This document shows positions 23,274 to 32,665 of a stretch of DNA of 40,686 nucleotides, one piece after another. Within the stretch, counting starts at the first letter, position 1; every line of letters starts with the position of its first letter. The stretch is from positions 1 through 40,686 of the forward strand of contig JAEVYS010000119.1 of assembly GCA_023392635.1 (NCBI GenBank), given 5' to 3'. Below the pieces are notes generated by a model, which ran no database searches, had not been told where the DNA came from, and saw only the letters and a program-made list of their open reading frames with translations. Both the position numbers and the translations under genes were made by a program. Source of the stretch: Actinomycetes bacterium. Its GTDB lineage: Bacteria > Actinomycetota > Actinomycetes > Propionibacteriales > Propionibacteriaceae.

Positions 23274-23387
23274 GTGCTGACCCCCCTCTCCGTCACCGGC
23301 GTCGTGGTGTTCACCGCCTGCCTGGTTCTGGTGGTCCTTGCCGGGCTCGGTATCGTCGCGCTGGTGCGCGGCAAGCGAGGAGAGTGA
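23274..23387 (+). CDS. 37-residue single-pass membrane peptide (unlisted small ORF)
   Basis: The GTG at 23274 opens a 37-codon frame with one strongly hydrophobic helix (VTGVVVFTACLVLVVLAGLG, then IVALV) and a basic tail RGKRGE, which predicts an N-out, C-in single-pass peptide. It is preceded by a leaderless-type promoter and its stop lies one base before the next ATG, so it is probably translationally coupled to the nitrobindin-like gene; its last codons contain that gene's ribosome binding site (GAGGAG). I recognise no family. Its role might be only to carry the ribosome into the next gene, or to act at the membrane. Confidence 0.65.
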   Translation: MLTPLSVTGVVVFTACLVLVVLAGLGIVALVRGKRGE

Positions 23388-23388
23388 G

Positions 23389-23886
23389 ATGGCGTTCGAG
23401 ATCCCGTCCGACCTCAACCCGGCCCTGATCGGCCTGGCGTGGCTGCGCGGACGCTGGGAGGGCACCGGTTACCGCCAGTGGCCCGGCACGGAGAAGCACA
23501 GCTACGCGCTGCAGGTCGACTTCGCCGACAACGGGGAGGACTACCTCCACTACCTGTGCCAGGCGTTCGAGGTCGACGAGGAGGGCGCGCCGACGCGGCC
23601 GCTGTTCATGGAGACCGGCTTCTGGCGTCCGCTCGCCGACGGCACGGTCGACGTCGTGATGTGTTCCCCGGACGGGTTCGCGGAGATCTGGTTCGGCAAG
23701 CTCCAGCCCGGCCGCCTCGATCTCGTCACCGACGCCGTCGCCCGCACCCGGGACGCGAAGGTCTCCTATACCGCCGGACGCAGGCTCTACGGCAACGTCG
23801 AGGGACGCCTGCTGTTCTCCTTCGATCGCGCGACCGAGGACCACGAACTCCAGCCCTACCTGTGGGCACAGCTGGAACGACGATGA
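23389..23886 (+). CDS. nitrobindin-like haem-binding beta-barrel protein (FABP-like)
   Basis: This 165-residue protein of the nitrobindin / DUF1794 family is a ten-stranded barrel related to fatty-acid-binding proteins. The family opening LAWLRGRWEGTGYRQWPG is clear, followed by an ETGFWRP block. The C-terminal HELQPYLWAQLER region is where the haem-binding histidine is expected (EDHELQP). Nitrobindins bind ferric haem and react with NO or peroxynitrite; this role is inferred from the family. It is coupled to the small peptide upstream and overlaps ygfZ by four bases (ATGA). Confidence 0.88.
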   Translation: MAFEIPSDLNPALIGLAWLRGRWEGTGYRQWPGTEKHSYALQVDFADNGEDYLHYLCQAFEVDEEGAPTRPLFMETGFWRPLADGTVDVVMCSPDGFAEIWFGKLQPGRLDLVTDAVARTRDAKVSYTAGRRLYGNVEGRLLFSFDRATEDHELQPYLWAQLERR

Positions 23887-24812
23887 CCGTCCGCCTCACC
23901 GAGGGGGTCGACGCCGGTGCCGTCTGGCACTACGGCGACCCGCTGCGCGAGCAGAAGGCGCTGGAGGCCGGACGGGCGGGCGTCGACCTCACGCACCGTC
24001 CGGTGTTCACGGTCTCGGGCCCGGACCGTCTCCGCTGGCTGAACGACATCACGAGCCAGGACCTGTCGTCCCTGGCGCCCGGTGTGCCCACCGTCGCCTA
24101 CATCCTGGATGCGCAGGGACACGTCACCCACGTGTTCGGGGCGACGGACGACGGCACCACGCTGTGGTGCCACACCGAGCCCGGGCGACTGGACGCCCTG
24201 CTGGCCTGGCTGCGCCGGATGGTCTTCGCCGCCCGGGTCGAGATCGCGGGGATCGGCGACACCCACGCGCTCGTCCTGCCGCCCGGCCGGCCGCCCACCA
24301 TCGTTCCGCGCGACGGGGTCGAGGCGGCCCTGGGCGAGGTCAGGGCCGGCATCTGGGCGATGGAGGCGGTGCGGATCGCATCCGGCACGCCCCGGATCTT
24401 CCTCGACACCGACGACCGGACGATCCCCAACGAGCTGGCCAACCCCGACGCCGACCTCCTGGGGCCGGCGGTGCACCTGCGCAAGGGCTGCTATCCCGGC
24501 CAGGAGACCGTCGCCCGCGTGTACAACCTCGGGCGCCCGCCACGCCGGCTGACCCTGCTGCACCTCGACGGCAGCGCCGAGCGGCTCCCCGAGGTGGGCG
24601 CCGACGTCCTGCTGGACGGGCGTGCCGTGGGGCGCATGGGAACGTCCGAGCGCCACCACGAACTCGGTCCGATCGGGTTGGCCCTGCTGAAGCGCACCAC
24701 GCCGGTCGACGCACCCCTCCAGGTCGACGGGATCGCGGCGGCGCAGGAGGTGCTCGTCGATCCCGAATCGGGCCTGCACTGGCGCCCCACACCAGGGCTG
24801 GGCCGGAACTGA
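23883..24812 (+). CDS. ygfZ: folate-dependent Fe-S cluster repair protein YgfZ (GcvT-like)
   Basis: This 309-residue protein related to the glycine cleavage T-protein carries the YgfZ signature KGCYPGQETVARVYN. The N-terminal folate-binding module contains FTVSGPDRLRWLNDITSQDL, typical of actinobacterial members. YgfZ maintains certain iron-sulfur enzymes using tetrahydrofolate. It lacks the features of a genuine aminomethyltransferase, and no other gcv genes are near. The ATG at 23883 overlaps the stop of the nitrobindin-like gene, and the pairing suggests a haem or Fe-S protection theme. It is convergent with the DUF480 fusion gene, 19 bases away. Confidence 0.9.
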   Translation: MTVRLTEGVDAGAVWHYGDPLREQKALEAGRAGVDLTHRPVFTVSGPDRLRWLNDITSQDLSSLAPGVPTVAYILDAQGHVTHVFGATDDGTTLWCHTEPGRLDALLAWLRRMVFAARVEIAGIGDTHALVLPPGRPPTIVPRDGVEAALGEVRAGIWAMEAVRIASGTPRIFLDTDDRTIPNELANPDADLLGPAVHLRKGCYPGQETVARVYNLGRPPRRLTLLHLDGSAERLPEVGADVLLDGRAVGRMGTSERHHELGPIGLALLKRTTPVDAPLQVDGIAAAQEVLVDPESGLHWRPTPGLGRN

Positions 24813-24831
24813 GCCTCCCCGGCGCGTACCA

Positions 24832-26025
24832 CTAGGGGCGGTGGGCCAGCACGTACAGCCGGACGGTCTGCGCCTCCGGCCCTACGGGAGAGCGGACGTA
24901 CCACTCGTCCACGACCAGACCGGCCTCTTCGAAGGCGGCGAGCACCTGGTCACGGTCGTGCAGCACGAAGTCCAGGTCGACGGGGGTGCCGCAGAGCACG
25001 TCCACGTGCCGCACCTCCCCGCCCAGGTGCAGGGCGACGGCCAGGACTCCCCCGGTGCGCAGCGTCTCGCCGACCGTCCGCAGCGTCGGGGCGAGCTCGG
25101 AGGCAGCGAGGTGCACGAAGGCGTACCAGGCCACGATCGCCCCCCACGCCGCTGCCGTCCGCGGACGCAGCAGCTGGGAGAACCGTCCCACCTGGAAGTC
25201 GAGGTCGGCGAAGCGGGTGCGGGCCTGCTCGATCATGGCGGGGGACGCGTCCAGCCCGTGTACTTCGGCACCGGTGTCGGCGAGGAAGGCGGCGATGTGC
25301 CCGGGACCGCAGCCCAGGTCCATGACCGGCCCGTCCGCCATCGCCGCGACGCGCTCCAGCAGCCAGACGTCGAACGGCTTGTCGACGAGCTCCTCCAGCA
25401 GTGTCTCGGAGTAGGCGGCCGCGGCGGCGTCGTAGGCGGCGACTACCCTGGCGTCGCGCGCCGCGGCGCCGTCGGCCAGGACCGACTCCCGGTCGGGCTC
25501 GGAGCCTGCCGTGGCGGTGCCGGTCCGCACCGGCCCGAGAAGGTGGATCCAGCGGGGATCGCGCCCGCGCTGCACGGGCAGCCGGCGCACCAGCGGTGGC
25601 TCCGCGGCGGCCATGCGGGCCAGGCACGCCTCGACCTCGCCCCGGTCGGCGAAGGAGTGCAATCGCTCGGTGCGCGTCTTCAGCTCACCGGCGGCCTGCA
25701 CCCCGCGGAGCAGCAGGACGGTGAGCAACGAGCGCTCGTCGTCCCCGAGCTCCAGGACCTCGTCGAGCAGCTGGTGGTACTTCACCACCCGTGAGCCGGC
25801 ACCTGCCCACACCAGGCGGAGCAGGCCGTGGTCCTTCAGGGCGCGCGCGGTGTCCTGGACGGTCCGCTCGGAGTAGTCGACCACCGGTTCCCTGCTGGAG
25901 GCCTGGTTGCAGGCGAGCCGCAGGGCGTTGAGGCTCAGCGGGTAGCTGGCCGGCACGGTGCGCTGCTTCTCCAGCAGGCTTCCCAGCACGCGTTGTTCCT
26001 CGGCGGACAGCACCGGCAGTGGCAT
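24832..26025 (-). CDS. DUF480 (YceH-like) winged-helix protein fused to a SAM methyltransferase
   Basis: This 397-residue two-domain protein starts with a YceH/DUF480 double winged helix (about 1-170: PVLSAEEQRVLGSLLEKQRT, PASYPLSLNALRLACNQ, RTVQDTARALKDHGLL, LTVLLLRGVQAAGELKTRT). It ends with a class I SAM-dependent methyltransferase (about 195-397) with VMDLGCGPGHIAAFLA and EVHGLDASPAMIEQAR. The target of methylation is unknown. TAGGCT lies exactly six bases before the ATG at 26025, with no ribosome binding site, so it is probably leaderless. It ends 19 bases from the convergent ygfZ. Confidence 0.88.
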   Translation of the reverse strand: MPLPVLSAEEQRVLGSLLEKQRTVPASYPLSLNALRLACNQASSREPVVDYSERTVQDTARALKDHGLLRLVWAGAGSRVVKYHQLLDEVLELGDDERSLLTVLLLRGVQAAGELKTRTERLHSFADRGEVEACLARMAAAEPPLVRRLPVQRGRDPRWIHLLGPVRTGTATAGSEPDRESVLADGAAARDARVVAAYDAAAAAYSETLLEELVDKPFDVWLLERVAAMADGPVMDLGCGPGHIAAFLADTGAEVHGLDASPAMIEQARTRFADLDFQVGRFSQLLRPRTAAAWGAIVAWYAFVHLAASELAPTLRTVGETLRTGGVLAVALHLGGEVRHVDVLCGTPVDLDFVLHDRDQVLAAFEEAGLVVDEWYVRSPVGPEAQTVRLYVLAHRP

Positions 26026-26031
26026 GGCGGC

Positions 26032-26037
26032 AGCCTA
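26032..26037 (-). promoter_or_regulatory. leaderless-type -10 of the DUF480-methyltransferase gene
   Basis: TAGGCT on the minus strand, then GCCGCC, then ATG at 26025. It lies inside the 42-base gap after typA, showing that the fusion gene need not depend on typA transcription. Confidence 0.55.
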
Positions 26038-26067
26038 TTCCCGCGCTGCAGCCGGCAACCGACGGTG

Positions 26068-27930
<1,863 letters not shown>

Positions 27931-27962
27931 GCGGGGACTCCGGATCGTGAGGGAACCCGCCA

Positions 27963-27968
27963 AGCCTA
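27963..27968 (-). promoter_or_regulatory. candidate -10 of typA
   Basis: TAGGCT on the minus strand in the 74-base gap between the permease stop and the typA start. It leaves a short leader containing GGAG. No -35 was recognised. Confidence 0.4.
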
Positions 27969-28004
27969 CCGGACGGCGCCCACCACCCCCGGCGGGGCCG
28001 GCGG

Positions 28005-29537
28005 CTACCGCAGGTCGTCGGGGCCGGTGGGCGCGTGCCCCTTCTCCATCGCCTCCAGCATGTCGGGGCGGATCCCGACGCCGGTCGCGAGCCGGGAGTG
28101 GCTCCGGGAGTAGGCGAAGTAGATCACGAAGCCCACCACGAGCCAGACCAGGAAACGCAGCCAGGTCTCCACCGAGAGGTTGAGCATCAGGTAGGTGCAG
28201 ATCACAGCGGAGACGATCGGCAGCACCGGCGAGAACGGCACCTTGAACGCGCGGGGGAGGTCGGGACGCTTCCTGCGCAGCACCACGATCCCGATCGAGA
28301 CGAGCACGAACGCCGACAGCGTGCCGATGTTCACCATCTCCTCGAGGACCCCGACCGGGGTGAGGCCCGCGACGATCGCCACCACGACGGTGACGACCAC
28401 GGTGATCAGCCACGGGGTGCGGTACCTGGGGTGCACCTTCGCCAGGCCCATGGGCAGGAGCGCGTCGCGGCACATGGCGAAGATCAGGCGGGTGGCACCG
28501 ATCATCAGGGTGAGGACGACGGTCGTCAGGCCGGCCACGGCGCCGGCGGCGATCAGGGTGGCCATCCAGGCCTGGCCGTGGAAGGCGAACGCGTTGGCCA
28601 GCGCCGCCTTCGGGTCGAGCTGGTCGTAGGGCACCATTCCGGTCACGACGAGGGCGACGGCGCAGTACAGGACGGTGCAGATCGTGAGGGACGCGATGAT
28701 GCCGATCGGAAGGTCCTTCTGCGGGTTCTTCGTCTCCTCGGCCGTGGTTGCGACGACGTCGAAGCCGATGTAGGCGAAGAACACCAGGGCCGCGCCGGCC
28801 AGGATGCCGCCGACGCCGAAGGTGGACGGGACCGCCCCGGTGAAGAATTGCAGCAGCGGCTGCGTCCAGACCTCGGAGCCACCCGTGCCCGTCGTGGGCG
28901 TGGCCGGCGGGACGAAGGGGCTGTAGTTCGCCGGGTTGATGAACCCGATGCCGGCAAAGATCACGAAGAGGACGATGAACAGCTTCAACCCCACCAGGGC
29001 GAGGTTGACGCGCAGCGACTCCTTGATGCCCAGCGTCACCAGGAAGCCGAGCACGATAACGAGCAGGATCGCCGGCACGTCCACCACGCCGCCGTAGCTG
29101 ATCGCCTCCGGCAAGCTGATGCCGAGCTTGCCGAGGAAGGCGCCGAGGTAGGCACTCCACCCCTGGGCGACCACGGATGCGCCGAGGAACATCTCCAGGA
29201 TCAGGTCCCAGCCGATGATCCACGCGAAGATCTCGCCCAGTGAGGCGTAGGAGAAGGTGTACGCCGAGCCCGAGACCGGCACCGTGGAGGCGAACTCCGC
29301 GTAGCACATGGCGGCCAGGGCGCAGCAGATGGCTGCGATCACGAAGCTGACCACGATGGACGGGCCGGCGACGTTGTGGGCGGCCCGCCCGGTGAGGGTG
29401 AAGATGCCGGCGCCGATCACGACGCCGACCCCGAAGACGGTCAGGTCGAGGGCGGTCAGCGAACGCTTCAACTGGTACTCGGGTTCGTCCGTGTCGGCGA
29501 TCGACTGCTCGATCGACTTGGTCCGCAGGAGGCTCAT
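28005..29537 (-). CDS. APC superfamily amino acid permease
   Basis: This 510-residue cytoplasmic membrane transporter has about 12-13 helices and resembles the cationic amino acid transporter (YhdG-like) branch. Helix 1 has the signature VFGVGVVIGAGIFTLTG, later blocks include FFAYIGFDVVATTAEETKNPQKDLP and an MIGATRLIFAMCRD loop. Substrate specificity cannot be fixed from sequence; cationic or broad amino acids are the usual range. The start ATG at 29537 has GGAGAAGGA just upstream. It is divergent from the membrane protein gene at 29716 (178-base gap) and precedes typA. Confidence 0.92.
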   Translation of the reverse strand: MSLLRTKSIEQSIADTDEPEYQLKRSLTALDLTVFGVGVVIGAGIFTLTGRAAHNVAGPSIVVSFVIAAICCALAAMCYAEFASTVPVSGSAYTFSYASLGEIFAWIIGWDLILEMFLGASVVAQGWSAYLGAFLGKLGISLPEAISYGGVVDVPAILLVIVLGFLVTLGIKESLRVNLALVGLKLFIVLFVIFAGIGFINPANYSPFVPPATPTTGTGGSEVWTQPLLQFFTGAVPSTFGVGGILAGAALVFFAYIGFDVVATTAEETKNPQKDLPIGIIASLTICTVLYCAVALVVTGMVPYDQLDPKAALANAFAFHGQAWMATLIAAGAVAGLTTVVLTLMIGATRLIFAMCRDALLPMGLAKVHPRYRTPWLITVVVTVVVAIVAGLTPVGVLEEMVNIGTLSAFVLVSIGIVVLRRKRPDLPRAFKVPFSPVLPIVSAVICTYLMLNLSVETWLRFLVWLVVGFVIYFAYSRSHSRLATGVGIRPDMLEAMEKGHAPTGPDDLR

Positions 29538-29668
29538 GGGTCCTTCTCCAGTGATGTGGGGGCCGCGTCGGTGCGTCCCTGTGGCAACCCGGCGAACCTA
29601 CGCCTGACGTTCGCATGCTGGGCGCAATGGCCACCATCTGGTCGTCGCGGCACCGACGTCGCCGCTGC

Positions 29669-29674
29669 TAGCCT
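29669..29674 (+). promoter_or_regulatory. candidate -10 of the 29716-31343 operon
   Basis: TAGCCT lies about 42 bases before the GTG at 29716. The remainder of the 178-base divergent gap to the permease start shows no clear palindrome or repeat. No -35 was recognised. Confidence 0.3.
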
Positions 29675-29715
29675 CAGGAACGGCGGATCCCGCGGCGAGA
29701 GGAAGGGAGCCGACC

Positions 29716-30387
29716 GTGGCTTTCCTCGACTTCTGGGCGTCCGTGGGACACGCCCTGTGGGGGGTCCTCACCTTCGACCGCTCGACGGCGGAATGGTTCG
29801 CGGCGAACCCCTTCAACGGCGAGATCTCGCTCACCGTGGCCATGCTCGCCGGCGCCTCGACGCTGCTCGGTGATTCGGCGGTGCTGTTCTTCAACCGCGT
29901 CCGCGGCATCCGGTTCGTTGTCTCACTGCTGCTCAACGGCCTGGGCATGGTCGGGCTCTACGTGGTGCAGGCCGTCGTCCTCGTGTTCGTCGGCGACGCG
30001 ATCGTGGGGCACGGGCCGGTGGCGCCGTTCGTGATCCGCGGCATGCTGCTGTCCACGGCCCCGATGGTGTTCGGCGTCCTGGCGCTCATCCCGTACTTCG
30101 GCCCGGCGATCGCCCGCCTGCTCCAGGCGTGGTCGGTGGTCGCGCTGTGGGTGATCGTGCAGGTGCTGTACGGCACCGGGCTGTGGCCCGCGCTACTGGC
30201 CACGCTCGTGGCGTGGGGGTCCATGCAGGTGATCTCGTGGGCGCTGGCGAAGCCGCTCGGAATCCTCGGCGCCCGGATCTGGCGGCTGGTCACCGGCAGC
30301 CCGATCATGCTCACGGGACGCGACCTGCTCTCCGGGCACCCCTTCGTGCCGGTCGAGTACCGTCCGGGGAAGACGGGGCCCGCCTGA
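29716..30387 (+). CDS. polytopic membrane protein of unknown function
   Basis: This 223-residue protein has about five to six hydrophobic segments (around residues 40-60, 68-95, 105-130, 135-160 and 160-180), a WFAANPFNGEISLT stretch before the first, and a cytoplasmic-looking tail GRDLLSGHPFVPVEYRPGK. I do not recognise a named family. The GTG start has GGAAGGGAG upstream. Its stop shares a base with the start of the next gene, an alpha/beta-hydrolase-like membrane-anchored protein, so the two proteins probably act together at the membrane. Confidence 0.75.
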   Translation: MAFLDFWASVGHALWGVLTFDRSTAEWFAANPFNGEISLTVAMLAGASTLLGDSAVLFFNRVRGIRFVVSLLLNGLGMVGLYVVQAVVLVFVGDAIVGHGPVAPFVIRGMLLSTAPMVFGVLALIPYFGPAIARLLQAWSVVALWVIVQVLYGTGLWPALLATLVAWGSMQVISWALAKPLGILGARIWRLVTGSPIMLTGRDLLSGHPFVPVEYRPGKTGPA

Positions 30388-31343
30388 TGGTGACGTTCCT
30401 GCTGGTCGGCGTGCTGGTCTTCATCCTCCTCGCGCTCACCGTCGCCCCACTGGAGGCGCTCGGCTGGTGGTCCACCAGAGGGGCCGATGACGCGGGGGAG
30501 ATGGTCCAGGAGATCCTCCTCGACGACGACGGTGACGACACGCCCGAGCCGTACGACCACTACGTCGTCTACCTCTCCGGCATCGGCGCGATCGACGGTC
30601 AGTCCATCCCCGAGGAGGAGCTGCCGCTGGTCGAGGCGCTGGAGGCGCTGCCGGGCACGGGCGTCGTCCGTGACGTGTTCCCCTACTCGGTGACCAACCG
30701 GGGGCTGACCGGGCAGCGGATGCTGAGCTGGTTGTGGAGCCGCATCGAGAAGGCACGGTTCAAGAAGCCGGAGGCGCTGGCCGGAATGCTGGTCAACGGC
30801 CGCAATGCGATGCAGCTGTTCGTCAGTTCCGACCGTCGTTACGGGCCCGCCTACAACCTCGGCACCGCCCGCGAGGTCATCCGGGCACTGCGGCGCAAGG
30901 GCTACCAGCTGGACGGCGGCACGCCGGTCACGCTGATCGGCTGGAGCGGCGGCGCCCAGATCTCGATCGGGGCCGCCTCGTACCTCGGCATGGGAAAGAT
31001 CCCCGTGCGGGTGGTCTCCATCGGCGGCATGATGTCGGACGACCCGGGCCTGGCGCGCGTCGACCACCTGTGGCACCTGCGCGGTACGAAGGACGTGTTC
31101 GAGAAGCTCGGCGGGGTCATGTTCGCCGGCCGCTGGCCCGGGGCTGCGTTCTCGCCTTGGAGCGAGGCCCTCGCCGAGGGCCGGATCGACGTCATCGACC
31201 TGGGGCCGATGAACCACAACGGCAAGGCCCACTACTACGACCGGTCGACCTTCGCCCCCGACGGGCGCAGCTACCTCCAGGTGACCATCGACGCGGTGGT
31301 CGCTGTCCTCACCGGCCAGCCGGTGAGGACCATCCCCGGGTGA
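30387..31343 (+). CDS. membrane-anchored alpha/beta-hydrolase-like protein
   Basis: This 318-residue protein has an N-terminal transmembrane helix (TFLLVGVLVFILLALTVAP), an acidic linker and a hydrolase-like domain. YVVYLSGIGAIDGQ marks the first strand and LIGWSGGAQISIGAASYLG contains a GxSxG-type nucleophile elbow. A late histidine in LGPMNHNGKAHYYD could complete a triad. Its substrate is unknown. The ATG at 30387 overlaps the upstream stop (TGATG), so it is coupled to the polytopic membrane protein. Confidence 0.75.
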   Translation: MVTFLLVGVLVFILLALTVAPLEALGWWSTRGADDAGEMVQEILLDDDGDDTPEPYDHYVVYLSGIGAIDGQSIPEEELPLVEALEALPGTGVVRDVFPYSVTNRGLTGQRMLSWLWSRIEKARFKKPEALAGMLVNGRNAMQLFVSSDRRYGPAYNLGTAREVIRALRRKGYQLDGGTPVTLIGWSGGAQISIGAASYLGMGKIPVRVVSIGGMMSDDPGLARVDHLWHLRGTKDVFEKLGGVMFAGRWPGAAFSPWSEALAEGRIDVIDLGPMNHNGKAHYYDRSTFAPDGRSYLQVTIDAVVAVLTGQPVRTIPG

Positions 31344-31362
31344 CCGCGGCTCCACCGTTTCA

Positions 31363-31439
31363 GCTCCCGAATCCTCCCTTTGCTGTCGAAATTCCGACAG
31401 CGAAGGGAGATTTCGGCAGCGAACTCGCGCATCGGGAGC
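31363..31439. repeat. nested palindromic intergenic repeat
   Basis: An outer 8-bp pair (GCTCCCGA at 31363-31370, TCGGGAGC at 31432-31439) encloses a 15-bp hairpin (31374-31388 with 31395-31409, one G.T pair, loop AAATTC). The sequences TTTGCTGTCGAAATT (31379-31393) and GATTTCGGCAGCGAA (31409-31423) recur, with few changes, as the outer arms of the repeat inside mshD. It lies in the 200-base gap after the hydrolase gene and may also end its transcript, although no T-run follows. Confidence 0.7.
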
Positions 31440-31531
31440 GACACGCGTCCCGGCGGCAGGAGGGGACGCTCAGGGCGTCTACCGGGGACGACTCAGGGCA
31501 ACGGACCTTCGGTCCTGCGGTGGGTGGTGAA

Positions 31532-31537
31532 TACGCT
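31532..31537 (+). promoter_or_regulatory. leaderless-type -10 of the GTPase gene
   Basis: TACGCT, then six bases (GGCCGG), then GTG at 31544, with no ribosome binding site. It is the same arrangement and hexamer as at the LacI gene. Confidence 0.55.
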
Positions 31538-31543
31538 GGCCGG

Positions 31544-32665
31544 GTGACGCAATGGTTCACGGAGAGCTTCCGGTCGGAGTTCGCCAGGCAGGAGGCCGAA
31601 CTCGGACGGGTCAACATCGCCGTCTTCGGCAAGACCGGAGTGGGCAAGTCCACGCTGGTCAACGCGATCTTCGGCGAGCCGGTCGCGGTCACCGGCATCG
31701 GCGCCCCGGTGACCAGCGGCTCCCACCTGTACCTGGACAGGCGCGGCTCCCTCGGCGTCATCGACACCCGTGGGCTCGAGCTGGGACGAGACGACGACAA
31801 GATCATCGCCGAGCTCACCAAGGCGGTGAAGGAGAGCCGCGGGAAGCCTGTCGAGGAGCAGATCCACGTCGCCTGGTACTGCATCCGCGGCATGGACCGC
31901 CGGTTCGAGGACTTCGAGGAGCGCTTCATCCGCACCCTCGACTCACTGGGCCTGCCCGTCGTGGTCGTGCTCACCCAGGTGCCGATGCGCGAGGGCCAGT
32001 ACCACCCGGACGCGCTCGAGCTCGCCCGCCAGATCGAGGCCCGCCACCTGCCGATCGTCGACGGACGCCCCTACCTGACCTACGCGATGAGGGACCAGTT
32101 CACCGGTCAGCCGCCCTACGGCTTGATCGAGGTCTTGGGTGCGACCTTTCGCGTGGCTCCGGAAGCGGTCCAGGGAGCCCTCGCGGCAGCCCAGGCGATC
32201 GATGTTCAGCTCAAGGCGCGAGAAGCGAACAAGGCCGTCGCCGCCGCGGTGACCGCTGCCGCTGCTGCCGCAGCCGTGCCGATCCCGTTCTCCTCTGCGG
32301 CGATCCTGGTGCCGATCCAGCTGGGGATGATGGCCCGGATCGCCCAACTCCACAACCTGGGCCTGGACAAGTCCGCGCTGCTCGCGGTCGCGTCCACGTC
32401 GGTCGCCACGTCGGCCGGACGCGCGGCCGCGTCCAGCCTGCTGAAGTTCATCCCGGGCGCGGGAAGCGTGGTCGGCGGGGTGGTCAACGCCTCGGTCGCA
32501 TCCTCGTTCACCCTCGCCATGGGACAGGCCTGGCTGGTGGTCTGCCAGCGCGCGCTGGGGAAGGCGCTGCCCACCCTCAACGGCAGGGTCGACACCGACG
32601 CCGTCGGCAAGCTCTTCGAATCCGAACTCGCCAAGCGGATGCCGCACATCCGCCACCAGGGTTAG
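31544..32665 (+). CDS. Era-like GTPase with DUF697-type C-terminal domain
   Basis: This 373-residue protein has a small GTPase domain (about 22-200): P-loop FGKTGVGKST at residues 28-37, switch II DTRG in VIDTRGLELG, and HVAWYCIRGMD. The G4 position reads VVLTQVPM instead of NKxD, so base recognition is atypical. The C-terminal half (about 230-355) is Ala-rich and hydrophobic (VPIPFSSAAILVPIQLGMM, FIPGAGSVVGGVVNA), matching DUF697/YcjF-type membrane-associated domains. Its function is unknown; a membrane-linked stress or envelope role is possible. Its stop codon overlaps that of the convergent LRR gene. Confidence 0.85.
   Translation: MTQWFTESFRSEFARQEAELGRVNIAVFGKTGVGKSTLVNAIFGEPVAVTGIGAPVTSGSHLYLDRRGSLGVIDTRGLELGRDDDKIIAELTKAVKESRGKPVEEQIHVAWYCIRGMDRRFEDFEERFIRTLDSLGLPVVVVLTQVPMREGQYHPDALELARQIEARHLPIVDGRPYLTYAMRDQFTGQPPYGLIEVLGATFRVAPEAVQGALAAAQAIDVQLKAREANKAVAAAVTAAAAAAAVPIPFSSAAILVPIQLGMMARIAQLHNLGLDKSALLAVASTSVATSAGRAAASSLLKFIPGAGSVVGGVVNASVASSFTLAMGQAWLVVCQRALGKALPTLNGRVDTDAVGKLFESELAKRMPHIRHQG

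Noticed and set aside
27931..29637. Upstream extension of the typA reading frame to about 1189 codons
   Set aside because: The extra part reads out of frame through the permease gene and has no homology; TypA's own start at 27930 has a ribosome binding site and a typical N-terminus.
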